From Haplomitrium mnioides (taxonomy: Eukaryota > Marchantiophyta > Haplomitriopsida > Calobryales), in contig JBNGIS010033894.1 of assembly GCA_049999725.1 (NCBI GenBank), forward strand, positions 62,001 to 126,000: a stretch of DNA of 64,000 nucleotides, in the 5' to 3' direction. A program made the translations under genes and the position numbers. Position 1 is the stretch's first letter; every line of letters starts with the position of its first letter. Under the pieces are notes generated by a model. The model searched no databases and had not been told where the DNA came from. It worked only from the letters and a program-made list of their open reading frames with translations. Shown piece by piece: positions 21,698-31,908 of this stretch.

Positions 21698-24186
21698 CTC
21701 CGATCCTTGACAAGTCTTACTCCACAGTGCTCATGCACTAATGCAGCCCCCTCTCTCTCGACTCCACTTGAGTATTGATACTAGAGCGCACTCCGAGCAC
21801 TCTGAGATGATGCGCTTGCACAGAAAACGTAGAGACAACTTCAAGCTCCTCACTCGACTGTCTCTTCTTAGTTCACAGTAGACCGAAATCCCTTCAAGAA
21901 TCATGTATCGGATTACCTCTGCTTTGGTCCACCTGCGAGGACGAGTTCACTTGGATCGCTCGATCATCCAGAGCTCCTCACTCTGCGATTTCACGGCACC
22001 CCTCTAGTTCACCTCCGAATCCTCTTGAACCCTTGGGACTAGTCCACCCGCTTCGCTCGTTCCCTTCATTGAATTTCCCACTCCTGCTTTACTATGTGTA
22101 ATTTCTCTATTGCGAGGTCGCTCTTGCGTACTTCGATTGCATGTGCCTCTCCCTCACTTGCATGTGCATCTCCCCGACTAAATCAGCGTCTCCCAAGGTA
22201 TACCCCCTCTCTCTCGAGCGATCCCGCGTCCCCCTAGCGTGTCTCGTTTGAAAGTCGGTAATTCTGTTAACTTCGAAAAAGGAAAAGTTGACGCGTGGCT
22301 CTGATGTTCGTTAATCTTGTTACAACAGAGAATAGGCGCACGTCGCGTGTCCCGTCAGTTGGTCGAGAAACGACAAGTACAACAATAACAGAGCATCCGA
22401 AGAATCTTGCGAATAGAGATTCCGCAAATTCCCGCGGAGCCAGGTCCGAAGGTTTCTTCGGAAAAGAGTTCCAAAGAGCCCCGCGGAACCCAATCCACAG
22501 AATCTCAAAAGATTCCTTTGCAGATCCCCAGTTATCCTTCGCGCGCCACATCATCCGCTACACCGCCGTCCGAAGCCGCCCCGCAAGGGGTAGGCTGGCC
22601 GTTGCACTGACCCTCCCTTCCGAAGTTGACCCGCTCGTGGCTCGAGGTCCGATGAGCTTTCCCTTGCTGCCACATGTCCTCTGACTTGTCCGAGGTTCCC
22701 TGAGTCACCACGTCATCTGAAAGGTGCCGTCGGACGCCGCCCCGCCAAGGGGTAGGCGGACCGTCGACTGACTTCCTTCCGAAGTTGACTTTCGGAATAC
22801 TCTCCTCGTGTCTCAGAGCGCCATGTCGTCCGAAGGCCGCCGCCCGATGCGGTCCCGCAAAGGAGTAAGCAAACCGTCGGTTGACTTCCTTCCAAAGTTG
22901 ACCCGTGAACTTTCTGTGCTCGCCAAGTAAGAACTTGTGCTGATGTCGCCATTTCGTTAAGCCGGTTCTTTAATAAGTCGCATTTTCAGTGTATCCCTTT
23001 CTCCTCCAACCGGATCGGCGCTATGTCGCCCTTCTGGCTCCTGCGAATCTTCTCTGGTCGGATTGGCGCTAAGTCACCCTTTTGCCGCTTCCTCCGTGCA
23101 GCCCCCAGTTGGCATTCTCACGGATCCAGGTTAAGTAGTCCTCCCACGTCGGAGGATGGATTGGAACACCTTAATCGGTTCCCTTCTAATCGGATAGTCG
23201 ATAGATCACCTTTTCGCCTCCACTCGCTGTTCGTCGGCTCGTTCGGTGATTTGTCCCCCTTTCGGCTCTCCTCTGCTTTTCCTTCTGTTGAATCCCCGCT
23301 AAGTCACCCTTTTGGCTTCCTTGGTCGGAACATTGATGAATCACTCTTCCGGCATCTTCCGCCTTCCTTCGGCCAGACCCACACTATGTCACCCTTTCGG
23401 CGCTTCCTCCCTGCTCCATGGTTGCACTCTTTGCAGATCCCTCTTAAGTAGGGTTCCCACGTCGTAAGACGGATCAGAACCCGGTTAAGTGGGATCTCCA
23501 CTTAGGAAGGCGGCTTCCTGCAGATCCTCGGACTCCTTGGAGCTGCCACGTCTTCCGTAGAATCCCGTGAATCGCTTCGGAGATGCCACGTTTCCATGGA
23601 ATCTTGCGGGATGTTCAGGGAACTCCACGTTTCCGTTTGGATTCGCAGATTCAAAGAATGAGTTTGATCGGCCCTTGCAAGCGCGCTTCTGTTTGCGGGA
23701 TCGAGGTGTCCCTCTTTCTTGGCCTTGCACACCCTTGTGACAATCTTACCGCCTCATTTCCTCCCCGATCCTTGCTTCCTGATTGGTGGCCGCTGTAGGA
23801 CATGTCCGCGATCTACCTCATTTGATTGCCTTCGGATGTTTGCTTGTGGATTCGTTCTTTCTTCTCAGATCACTTCGCTTGGATTGGTCGTTCCCTTCTC
23901 CCCTGCTCGACCACGATCCCTGCATCCTCTTGAGGTCTACGGCTTCCCACTGGCCTACTTCGGATTTTGAAATGGGGCCCTTCCTCTGGCTAGCGATCAC
24001 TGCCCTCTGCTCATCTTTCCGCCATGATCATGTCTTCCTCTTAGAAATCATGCGCTATGCTCTTAGTAACTGTTTGAGAGTAATCCATGGTTCCTAAGAG
24101 GCCTTCACACTTGCTAAGGATCATTGTGCTAGAAGTGCTTCTTATTTCCTGCATTCTGCCTTAGTGCTCCAATTCATTGGCTGACA
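21698..24186 (-). repeat. LTR of element C, second part
   Basis: It resumes the LTR after solo LTR D (CTCCGATCCTTGACAAG against CTCCGAGCCTTAACAAG at 8151) and ends CATTGGCTGACA. Together with the first part it gives about 3.35 kb, equal to the other LTR. GC-rich like 8150-10,500, with the same internal units. Confidence 0.85.
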
Positions 24187-25536
24187 GCTCCATAAGATGA
24201 TACGCTTTAAATGGCTCATTTACAAGAAGTGCATGACATTCCTATCTCATGGCATCTTGGAGTAGATAAAACTACAGAGTTGCTTCAATGTACTTGGTGG
24301 TGGCCTAACTTGACTCGAGATATTTGTGGTTTTGTTCATTCGTGTGAAAGTTGTCAATGAAACAAAGCTTCAAATAAAAAACTAGCGAGACTTCTTCAGC
24401 CACTACCAAATTCCTATTAGTCGTTGGGAACATATAAGTTTGGATCATGTCACTTCATGTCCAACTATGCCTCATAGGTTTATTGTTATTGTGGTGTTTG
24501 TAGACAAGCTCAACAAGTAGATTCATTTAGCACCAACTGTGGATACAATAGATGCTCTACAATTAGCAAAAATTTACTTTGATACTGTCTTTCATCAGCA
24601 TGGAATGCCTAAGGTGCTAATATCTAATAGGGAATGCCTAAGGTGCTAATATCTAATAGGTATCTGCATTTCACTAGAAAGTTTTGGAGAGAGTTGTTCA
24701 AACTTTTTGAAACCAAACTCTCTATGCCTATTGCTTATTATCCTCAAACAGATGGGCAAACGAAGCGCACTATTCATACTATAGAGGATATGCTTCGCAC
24801 GTTCATCAATATTCATCGCATTGACTTGGATAATTTCTTACCGATTGTGGAGTTTGCCTACAACATGTCAAAACCAGCAAGTATTGGGTTTTCTTTTTTA
24901 ATTTGGGTCAACATCCTCTTTTTCCCAATGGTTTTCTTTCTCTTTCTTCTTCCAATGTTCCAAGTATTTCTACCTTTTGGTCTCGTTTATCTTCTTCTTT
25001 GCAAGATGGTCACAACCATCTTACTATTGCTTAAAATCAGCAAAAAAATATGCCAATAGCCATTGTCATGATTTCTCTTATATTTTAGAGGACCAAGTTA
25101 TATTATCTACTCACGATCTCCCATTGTCTTTAGATACTCAAGTTTGTAAGTTATCCCTTGCTTGAATTGGTCTTTTCTCTATTTCTCAAGTTATTTTTCT
25201 TGTTGCTTATAAACTTGATCTTCCTCTTGATATAAAGATTCATCATGTGTTTTATGTCTATAAACTTAAGCCTTTTGTTCATAGTCCATCTTCTTTTCCA
25301 AATCGTGTTCAACTTCTTCATCCGGCTATTGTTCTTGATGATCAAGAAGTATTTGAAAAGGACCACATTTTCGTGAAAAGAGTTATCAAACGAGGGCATC
25401 ATTCACAAGTTCAATACAAGATTTTGTGAAAAGGCTATCCACTTCATAAGGCTACTTGGTAACATTATTCAAACCTTGAGAATGCTCAAGAGGCTATTCA
25501 AATATTTGAAATTTGTGGTAATGACAAGAACGTTAT
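24187..25536 (+). pseudogene. Integrase and chromodomain of B2, resumed after element C
   Basis: The frame resumes with the zinc-binding domain (MAHLQEVHDIPISWHLGVDKT, WWWPNLTRDI, then VHSCESCQ; His and Cys pairs visible) at 24,210-24,360. The core is broken, with the second catalytic Asp changed (ISNRYLHFTRKFW near 24,645). AYYPQTDGQT and MLRTFIN follow, then the C-terminal DQVILSTHDLPL and YKLDLPLDIKIHHVFYVYKLKP (25,090-25,275). A decayed chromodomain (FEKDHIFVKRVIKRG, QYKIL, KATW) follows. The best open stretch is 24,634-25,059. A 29-bp tandem duplication adds a frameshift. Confidence 0.8.
24602..24659 (+). repeat. Exact 29-bp tandem duplication in the B2 integrase
   Basis: The unit (GGAATGCCTAAGG to ATCTAATAG) is present twice without a mismatch. 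As 29 is not a multiple of three it shifts the frame. Identity of the copies suggests it is younger than most damage in the element. Confidence 0.95.
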
Positions 25537-25556
25537 CGATTAGAAGGCAGAGATTA

Positions 25557-25654
25557 TATAATAGTACAAGCATGATGTTGTGCTATTTAGAAGAAAATAG
25601 AGAGGAGTGAAGGAAGTGGTAGAGGGTCGCTTTTAAGGTTGAGATAAGATTACT
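25557..25654 (+). repeat. 3' LTR of B2, first part
   Basis: Starts near TATAATAGTACAAGCATGATG after the chromodomain remnant and follows LTR 4013-4113 up to GATAAGATTACT, where a solo LTR of family A is inserted. Confidence 0.8.
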
Positions 25655-26216
25655 TGCTATAACACTACACACATACATTACATACAAAGTTAGCACAAGC
25701 CCAACACATACAAGAGTAGTGCACAAGAAACTTCAAAAACCCACAAAGTAAGAGATGCCTAACAAGACACTCTCTCTTTTTGACATACTAGATGGAAAGC
25801 ATTTTGCTTACGGAGGAATCCCATTGATTTTTTTTTCTATACTCCTCTAATTGAACCACCCTTATCTCTCTCTCATTGATTGGACCATACTTTACTTTGA
25901 TTCTCCTTCTACTATGTGTTCTTATCTTTAAAACCTTCCATTTCTCTTTAGTTCTCATTCTGCAACGTATCTTTATCTTAGAACCTTTTATTTGCTTTAA
26001 TCCTTTGCTTACTGCATGTCTTTTTCCTCTTCGAAAGTAGTCTCTCTAGACTTTCTCTTTCACTAAAATTTGTTGACTTTTTCTCCTCTTGCCATGTGTT
26101 ATTTTCTCTATAATAGCATTCACTTTTTGATACGCTAACTAAGAAAAAGTTTTCTAGACATAGTTGATCTTACTTCCATTTTTAGCTATTGCTTACTAAA
26201 GTTATTTACCGTTACA
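25655..26216 (-). mobile_element. Solo LTR of family A, inverted
   Basis: Reverse complement of the LTR at 196-778: it starts TGCTATAACACTACACAC and ends ACTAAAGTTATTTACCGTTACA. It splits the 3' LTR of B2, since the sequences on its two sides join to match 4100-4150. No internal coding is left. The flanking target duplication is not clean (ACTT-like on both sides). Confidence 0.8.
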
Positions 26217-26529
26217 CTTCACTTTGAATTTACTTTTAGAGTTTTAGGGTTGAAATTAGAAGTGACTTCTAAGTGATCAATTTAGGGTTGAAATTGGAAG
26301 TGACTTGTAAGTGAAGAAAGAAGGACGATACCTTCTTTTTTTAAATAAATAGGACTTTATAACCCCACTCTTCATTGTGGAGTTCTTCTCAATTTGATTT
26401 GGCTCTTTGGATGCTAGAATGTGGTTAACACTCTTGGCTTTTGTTTTCTTATTGGGTTTAAGTTATGTAACTCTATTAGAGTTATCTTTAAGTTACTCAT
26501 TTGGAAGTTGGTCTTTGAGTTCTTTTACA
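26217..26529 (+). repeat. 3' LTR of B2, second part
   Basis: Resumes at CTTTGAATTTACTTTTAGAG and follows 4120-4427 (TAGGGTTGAAATTGGAAGTGAC, then TCATTTGGAAGTTGGTC) to TTCTTTTACA. The TATA box is changed to TTAAATAAATAGG. Confidence 0.8.
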
Positions 26530-26617
26530 AACAAGACCAACAAACAAAGTGTCATAATTAGACTATTTGATTTCTTTTACAAACAAGACCAACAAACGAA
26601 ATATCACAATTAGACAA
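26520..26617. repeat. 52-bp tandem duplication at the edge of B2
   Basis: TTCTTTTACAAACAAGACC is repeated at 26,520 and 26,572, and the similarity runs on through AAAGTGTCATAATTAGAC / GAAATATCACAATTAGAC. The first copy overlaps the end of the LTR. Confidence 0.85.
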
Positions 26618-26624
26618 TGACGTA

Positions 26625-29222
26625 AGTGTATATACAACAAGTTGATACAATCTCACAAGGCCAAGATAGAAGAGCTTATAATGTTCATGAGCAAAGACTA
26701 CTATGAAACTAGTAGAGGTACAATGGAAAACAAGCAAGACATTAGTAAACCGATGAAAACAAGTAAGAAGTAACGACCAAAAGCATAATGAGGCGAGTGT
26801 ATATTAAGCAAGCAAGAGAGTATCCATAATACAAACTCTATTTGGGAGTTGAGTCACTAAGTAAGAATGTACAAAGGCCCCAAGCATGCCTCAACCCCTC
26901 CACCAGATTTAGAGTCTTGCAAAGAAGACCTAAGGTCTAAAGTCTTATATGGATTGGTAGCCTGCCTTTCTTACATCAATGCGTTGCAAAGTATTGCAAA
27001 TGATGTTACTTTCAGGTGCAGAGTTATCTTTGAACACTCGTGGGGATGCTTCTCATTTGATTAGCAAAATGATGAACTTAAAATCTCATGGGGAGTACTT
27101 GCAGTTTGAGTTTGAGTGATGGATCGGCTGGAACATGGAGTTCCAACAACAAAGAGTTGATCGAGGATTTGCAAACGATCTCTTGAGAGATATTGTGACG
27201 GGGTTGGGGATTCTCCTGGTGGCAAAAGAACTCAATTCAGAACTTGCAAGGTTCAAGAGGGAAGGGAGGAAGAGGCTTCCTGTCTTCTCCTTACGCCGTA
27301 TTTCTTTCTTTGATCAGATGGCGATTGTGAGAGCTCATACCATAATGTATGCAGCTTAAGTGTTCAGAAATTCTACGGCGAGGGCAATTACATAGCCAAC
27401 ACTAGCTTCTGTTGGACAGAACCCGCTCGATGTTGGGAAGACGTTCAGGGGCTCAGCATTTGATTGAAATTGAAGGTTGGAACTTAACCAACACAGAGAT
27501 GAGGGAAGAACAATATCAAAGGGAGTTAGTTACCCTTGGAAGATTAGTGAAGAGGAGATTTGAAGAAGGAACCACGATGGGGGACCATCGAATCCACGAC
27601 AGAAACGTGCATGGAGGCTGACTGATTCAAGAGTGAGACCAAGGTTGGTATTGGACTCTATGAAATCGGGCAAAGTTGAAAATTCGGAGGATTGGTTGAA
27701 GGTTTTAAAGAGAGTGGAAAGCGAGAGCAATCACAATGGCGATGTAATGCGAAGTGGCCCCCAATGCCTCCCAGATGTTTGACAATCGTCCCTCTTGCGA
27801 CAGAACTTTATCTCCTCCCGACGAAATCTTCTCAGTCGAAGCCCCAAACCCAGAATTCCAAAACTCCAGGATTTCGACCACCTCTATGGCCGAAATTTCC
27901 ACCCTGTTTTATTGCTTGCCGTGTCATGTCCCAAAAAATCCATTACTCCACCCATTTGATTCAGAAAAGAACCGCTTACTAAACTGGACCTGCAAAATCG
28001 TAAGCAAATGATTGGGTTAAGATTTGCTCAAGATGTATGAGGGTCCAGATGTTTTCGTGGGCTTTTCCCATCATTTTGCTAGGAAAAGCAAAATGGGGTT
28101 ATGCTTCAATTTTACTAGAGAAATCAAATATGAGAAGATGGCCCAAAAGAAGCACGACATTTCACATTTCGTCTGGGAGCCGTGTGATGTACATCTTTCA
28201 CAGAGGTACTACTAGGACGCCGCCAATCCCGCCAAGTTCCGACAATGAACAATTCTACTGTAGATGGATTTTCGAGACACCTCACTCCGTTACCTTCCTC
28301 GTTTCATGTCTTGTTCCGAATGGAGATCGAGTTGAAGACATAGCGCTAATGGAGTGTAGGTGCAGAACACCACAACTCATCAAATATCGCTGGAAGATTT
28401 CATGTTTGTTGCGAAGAAACAGACGTAAGAAACAAAATGGTTTCGGTAAACTTGGGGGGTTGGCACCTTGCAACCTGAATGGGTCATGCAGAAACTCTTA
28501 CGATTTCTTCAGGAAGACATTCGATTCCTGGGACTGCCCAAGAGATGGAAAGCATCTCGTCCCTCTGCAATGGTGTTCACTTTATTCTTTGCAACAACTT
28601 CGTGCTGGCTTTGATTTCAGCTACAGAGCTGTCCATATTCTTCCGTCAGGATTTATGGATGATGAAATCGCTGGAATTGGTTGCAGATTCTCAGACCTCT
28701 TGCTCGTGGTGCATGCCACTCCGATTCGCTTCTCAGACCCCCTCAGGCATTTTGTTGGGACAATTCCCCACATTTCAAGCGGCGATTCTCGGGTAAGCAG
28801 ATACCAGAGGCAAGTATGAATCATGGTGAAGATCGCCCAGCATGTTTTATTTTGAAGCCTACTTTTCAGCATTTGGACACAGCGTCGGGGTCTGTTTAGT
28901 AATCTACACGCGAGGATATTCATGATGTGAAAATGTGTTGTGTATTGACTCGTTCTGCAGGGCACAACAGTGTGGAAGAGCTTTGGCGACAATTTTTTTC
29001 AGATCCTTCGCAGTGGTGGGATCACACAACATACAAGGTCACACTCTTTGTATACTTTCGTCCTTGGAAGTTCTCTTCATCCTTTGGGAATCTATTCTAC
29101 CTGATCAAATAATACCGAACCTCTTCCAAGGGGACGCATAGAGGCTATCCTAGCCTAGGCCCTTGTGCACTAGTACATTACAATTGCTTCAAAGATTGTA
29201 TGTCAGTTAGACATCTAACACA
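26625..29222. other. Unassigned lower-copy region upstream of the PPR frame
   Basis: No transposon domain, satellite or known gene is recognisable. Several mid-length open frames exist (27,135-27,359 and 27,412-27,621 on the plus strand; 28,037-28,819 described separately). None shows a family motif. It could hold upstream exons or the promoter of the PPR gene; I see no PPR motif in it. Confidence 0.4.
28037..28819 (+). CDS. Uncharacterised 260-codon open frame
   Basis: I do not recognise this product. It is the longest open frame between the transposon nest and the PPR gene. It has no clear signal peptide, membrane segment or repeat. It is Arg- and Ser-rich with dispersed Cys and Phe. A second frame (28,024-28,215) overlaps its start, and there is no obvious promoter. 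A chance open frame is the most likely explanation. Confidence 0.12.
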   Translation: MRVQMFSWAFPIILLGKAKWGYASILLEKSNMRRWPKRSTTFHISSGSRVMYIFHRGTTRTPPIPPSSDNEQFYCRWIFETPHSVTFLVSCLVPNGDRVEDIALMECRCRTPQLIKYRWKISCLLRRNRRKKQNGFGKLGGLAPCNLNGSCRNSYDFFRKTFDSWDCPRDGKHLVPLQWCSLYSLQQLRAGFDFSYRAVHILPSGFMDDEIAGIGCRFSDLLLVVHATPIRFSDPLRHFVGTIPHISSGDSRVSRYQRQV

Positions 29223-29225
29223 GTT

Positions 29226-29233
29226 TATAAATA
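29226..29233 (+). promoter_or_regulatory. Candidate TATA box upstream of the PPR frame
   Basis: A perfect TATAAATA in CAGTTTATAAATACGG. If used, transcription would begin near 29,255-29,265, close to where the PPR frame opens (29,267). Two short upstream open frames (ATG at 29,372 and 29,391) would then precede the first in-frame ATG. Confidence 0.4.
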
Positions 29234-29461
29234 CGGACTCCTGCAACACAGCAGCCCTGTTGGTAACAATATTCACACCATCTGATCAGCTTCAATTGGA
29301 TCTCTGATTCCCAGCTAGATTGCAAGTATCCAGATTTTAAGCACAAGAAAACGGGGTCGCCATTGTGGATAAATGCGAGGTCAAATCCGTCATGGGTGAA
29401 AGCAGAGGTTAAATCTCTGGCTTTAGGATCTGCTTCTAAAAGTCTTTACTCTTGGAATGCT

Positions 29462-31795
29462 ATGATTTCCAGATGTGTGAAATCCAATCGAGGGTTAGAT
29501 GCACTAGAACTTTATAATCAGATGCAAGCAGAAGGAGTCAAACCAGACACGATTACCTTTGCTAGGGTTCTCACTGCATGTGCTGCTTTAACAGCGCTTG
29601 AAGAAGGTAGGCATGTCCATGCGCAGATCATTCAAAGTGGTTGTGAGGCAGATATATTTGTTGGAAGCACTCTGGTGGACATGTATGCAAAATGTGGTAG
29701 CATAGCGAACGCGCAAAGAGTATTCCATAAAATGCCTACTCGAGATGTCGTTTCTTGGACATCTATGCTTGGTGGATATGTAAAATGTGAACAATCTCAG
29801 AAAGCACTGGACCTATATGCACATATGCAAGAAGAAGGTGTGAAGCCAAACCTCGTCACATTTGTAGTAGTGTTGAATGCATGTGCTAGTATAATGGCTC
29901 TGAAGGAAGGTAGGTGTGTCCACTCACACCTCATTCAAAGTGGTTGCAACCCTGACGTTTTTGTCGGAAATGCTCTTGTGGACATGTATGCTAAGTGTGG
30001 GAGCATAGAGGATGCAGAGAGGGCATTTCATAGAATGTCTTCTCGAAACGTGGTCTCTTGGACTGCCATGCTTGCTGGGTATGTGAAGTGTGAAAAAGAG
30101 CACAAGGCATTGGAACTATTTGCACTAATGCAAGAAGAAGGTGTTAGGCCCAACCTTGTCACATTTGTTGTCATGCTGAATGCTTGTGGCAGGTTAATGG
30201 CACTGACAGAAGGTATACAGATCCATGCTCAGCTCATTCAAAATGGTTGCGAGCCTGATGTTTTTGTGGGGAGTAGCCTGGTGGACATGTATGGAAAATG
30301 TGGGAGCACAAAGGATGCAGAAAGAGTATTTCAGAAAATGCCTACTAGAAATGTGGCCTGCTGGAATGCCTTGATAGCTGGATATGAGAAATGTGAACAA
30401 GGTGAGAAGGTACTGGCACTATTTGCGCTCATGCAAGGAGAATGTGTGAGAGCAGACCCTATCACCTTTCTATTGGTCTTGAATACGTGTGCCAGTATAA
30501 TGGACCTCGAACAAGGCAGGTGTGTACATGCACAGATTATTCACATTGGTTATGAGTCTCATGTGCTTGTGGGAAATGCTCTTGTGGACATGTATGTTAA
30601 ATGTGGGAGCATTGAGGATGCAGAGAGAATGTTTCATAAATTGCCAAGGCGAAATGTGGTTTCTTGGACCACCATTCTCTATGGATATGTAAAATATGAG
30701 CAAGGGCACAAGGCACTTGAGGCATTTGGACTTATGCAAGGAGAATGTGTAAACCCAGACTCTTACACATTTGTAGTGGTGCTCAATGCATGTGCAAGTG
30801 TAATGGCCCTGGAAGAAGGTAGGCGTATCCACTCACAACTCATTCAAAGTGGCTGTGAGTCTGATGTGTTTGTTGGAAATGCACTCGTGCACATGTATGC
30901 GAAATGTGGGAGCATAGAAGATGCACAAAGAGTATTCAATAAAATGGCTACTCGAAATGTGGTCTCCTGGACTGCCTTGCTTGCTGGATATGTTAAATGT
31001 GAACAGGCGCAAAATGCATTGGAAGTGTTTGCACTGATGCAAGAACAGCATGTGAAGCCAGACTCAGCCACTTTTGTCATGGTCCTGAATGCCTGCGCAA
31101 GTGTCATGGCTCTAGAAGCAGGTAGGGACATTCATGCACAGGTCATTCAAAGTGGTTGCCAGGAGGATATGTTTGTTGGAAACGCCCTTGTTGACATGTA
31201 TGCCAAATGTGGGAGTATTGAGGATGCTAAAAGATTATTCCAGGAAATGCCTGTTCATGACATAGTCTCCTGGACTTCCATGCTAGGAGGTTTGGCCATG
31301 CATGGACAGGGAAAGGAAGCTCTCCAGCTTTTCCAACAGATGCACCAAGCTGGTGTGCAAATGAGTATGGTTACATTTATTTGTCTTCTTTCAGCATGTA
31401 GTCATGGGGGCATGGTAGAAGAGGGCATCCATTTGTTTGAATCCATGGGTTCAGTTTATGGGATTTCACCTAGATTGGAGCATTACATCTGCATAGTTGA
31501 TCTTCTTGGCCGGGCTGGCCATCTTGACGAGGCTGATAAGTTTCTTAGGGATGAACCTACAATTAGTGATGATGTTATTGCTTTGATGGCGTTGTTAGGT
31601 GCTTGTAGAAATTATGGTGCGGTGGAGATGGGAGAACGTGTAGCCCAAAAACTTCTTGAATCTGACCTTGGCAATGGTGCCGCCTATGTGCTGCTTTCAA
31701 ATATCTATGCTACTGCTGGGCATTGGGATAGTTGTGCGAAGGTTCAAGAGCTGTGGAAGGAAAGACGTCAGCAAAATCAGCCTAAGTGCCCATAG
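29462..31795 (+). CDS. PLS-class pentatricopeptide repeat protein, C-terminally truncated
   Basis: PPR proteins bind organelle RNA one base per motif and act in editing, splicing or stability. The frame is open from 29,267, but the first ATG is at 29,462, inside the first motif (YSWNAMISRC), so an upstream exon, a non-ATG start or a lost N-terminus is likely. About seven P-L-S triplets of about 101 residues follow, marked by SWTAMLAGYVKCE, VKPNLVTFVVVLNACAS, GRCVHSHLIQSGC and VFVGNALVDMYAKCGSIEDA. The C-terminal part has LLSACSHGGMVEEG, EHYICIVDLLGRAGHLDEA and an E1-type segment (LLGACRNYGAVEMGE, YVLLSNIYATAGHWD). It stops at TAG 31,793-31,795 before the E2/DYW region. No transit peptide is visible. 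The triplets are unusually uniform, suggesting recent internal duplication or conversion. Family certain; function unknown. Confidence 0.85.
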   Translation: MISRCVKSNRGLDALELYNQMQAEGVKPDTITFARVLTACAALTALEEGRHVHAQIIQSGCEADIFVGSTLVDMYAKCGSIANAQRVFHKMPTRDVVSWTSMLGGYVKCEQSQKALDLYAHMQEEGVKPNLVTFVVVLNACASIMALKEGRCVHSHLIQSGCNPDVFVGNALVDMYAKCGSIEDAERAFHRMSSRNVVSWTAMLAGYVKCEKEHKALELFALMQEEGVRPNLVTFVVMLNACGRLMALTEGIQIHAQLIQNGCEPDVFVGSSLVDMYGKCGSTKDAERVFQKMPTRNVACWNALIAGYEKCEQGEKVLALFALMQGECVRADPITFLLVLNTCASIMDLEQGRCVHAQIIHIGYESHVLVGNALVDMYVKCGSIEDAERMFHKLPRRNVVSWTTILYGYVKYEQGHKALEAFGLMQGECVNPDSYTFVVVLNACASVMALEEGRRIHSQLIQSGCESDVFVGNALVHMYAKCGSIEDAQRVFNKMATRNVVSWTALLAGYVKCEQAQNALEVFALMQEQHVKPDSATFVMVLNACASVMALEAGRDIHAQVIQSGCQEDMFVGNALVDMYAKCGSIEDAKRLFQEMPVHDIVSWTSMLGGLAMHGQGKEALQLFQQMHQAGVQMSMVTFICLLSACSHGGMVEEGIHLFESMGSVYGISPRLEHYICIVDLLGRAGHLDEADKFLRDEPTISDDVIALMALLGACRNYGAVEMGERVAQKLLESDLGNGAAYVLLSNIYATAGHWDSCAKVQELWKERRQQNQPKCP

Positions 31796-31908
31796 ATTGA
31801 GGTGGATAGTCCGTGCGTGCAGTTTTTGTTAAGGTCAATTTCATCCTCTAGCCAAAGAAATATTTGTATGCAGAATTGTAGAGGCTATGCAGGAGATAGG
31901 ATGTTGAA
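31796..31908 (+). pseudogene. Decayed E-domain remnant after the PPR stop
   Basis: Directly after the TAG the same frame reads IEVDSPCVQF, which matches the WIEV...VHTF block of PPR E domains, with the stop standing at the expected Trp (TGG to TAG). About 40 bases later a one-base frameshift leads into HPLAKEIFVCRIVEAMQEIG, which matches the HP...EI...L...M...G block, ending at TGA. This shows the protein was once longer. No DYW deaminase motifs were found downstream. Confidence 0.7.

Larger units (their letters stand above)
7270..24186 (-). mobile_element. Ty3/gypsy element C, about 3.36 kb LTRs, minus orientation
   Basis: The two LTRs (7270-10,632 and 16,560-24,186, the second split by solo LTR D) flank a 5.9 kb internal region coding on the minus strand in the order gag, protease, RT, RNase H, integrase. 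No chromodomain is seen. Long LTRs, a FIDD catalytic motif and lack of a chromodomain fit the non-chromodomain Athila/Tat side of plant Ty3/gypsy, but I cannot assign the lineage without a tree. LTR to LTR divergence is about 17 mismatches in about 235 aligned positions (7320-7560 against 16,610-16,850), so it is not recent. Confidence 0.85.
4013..26529 (+). mobile_element. Ty3/gypsy chromovirus B2, split by nested elements
   Basis: It is bounded by direct-repeat LTRs at 4013-4427 and 25,557-26,529 (the latter itself interrupted). Internal order is primer-binding site, gag, protease, RT, RNase H, then integrase cut at 7269 and resumed at 24,187-25,536 with a chromodomain. Removing element C (7270-24,186) and the family A solo LTR (25,655-26,216) leaves an element of about 5 kb, normal for a chromovirus. 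The reading frame has many stops. The domain order and terminal chromodomain identify the lineage. Confidence 0.85.

Noticed and set aside
29588-31131. Minus-strand open frames opposite the PPR gene
   Set aside because: They are the antisense of PPR repeats, recur once per triplet, and have no motif of their own.
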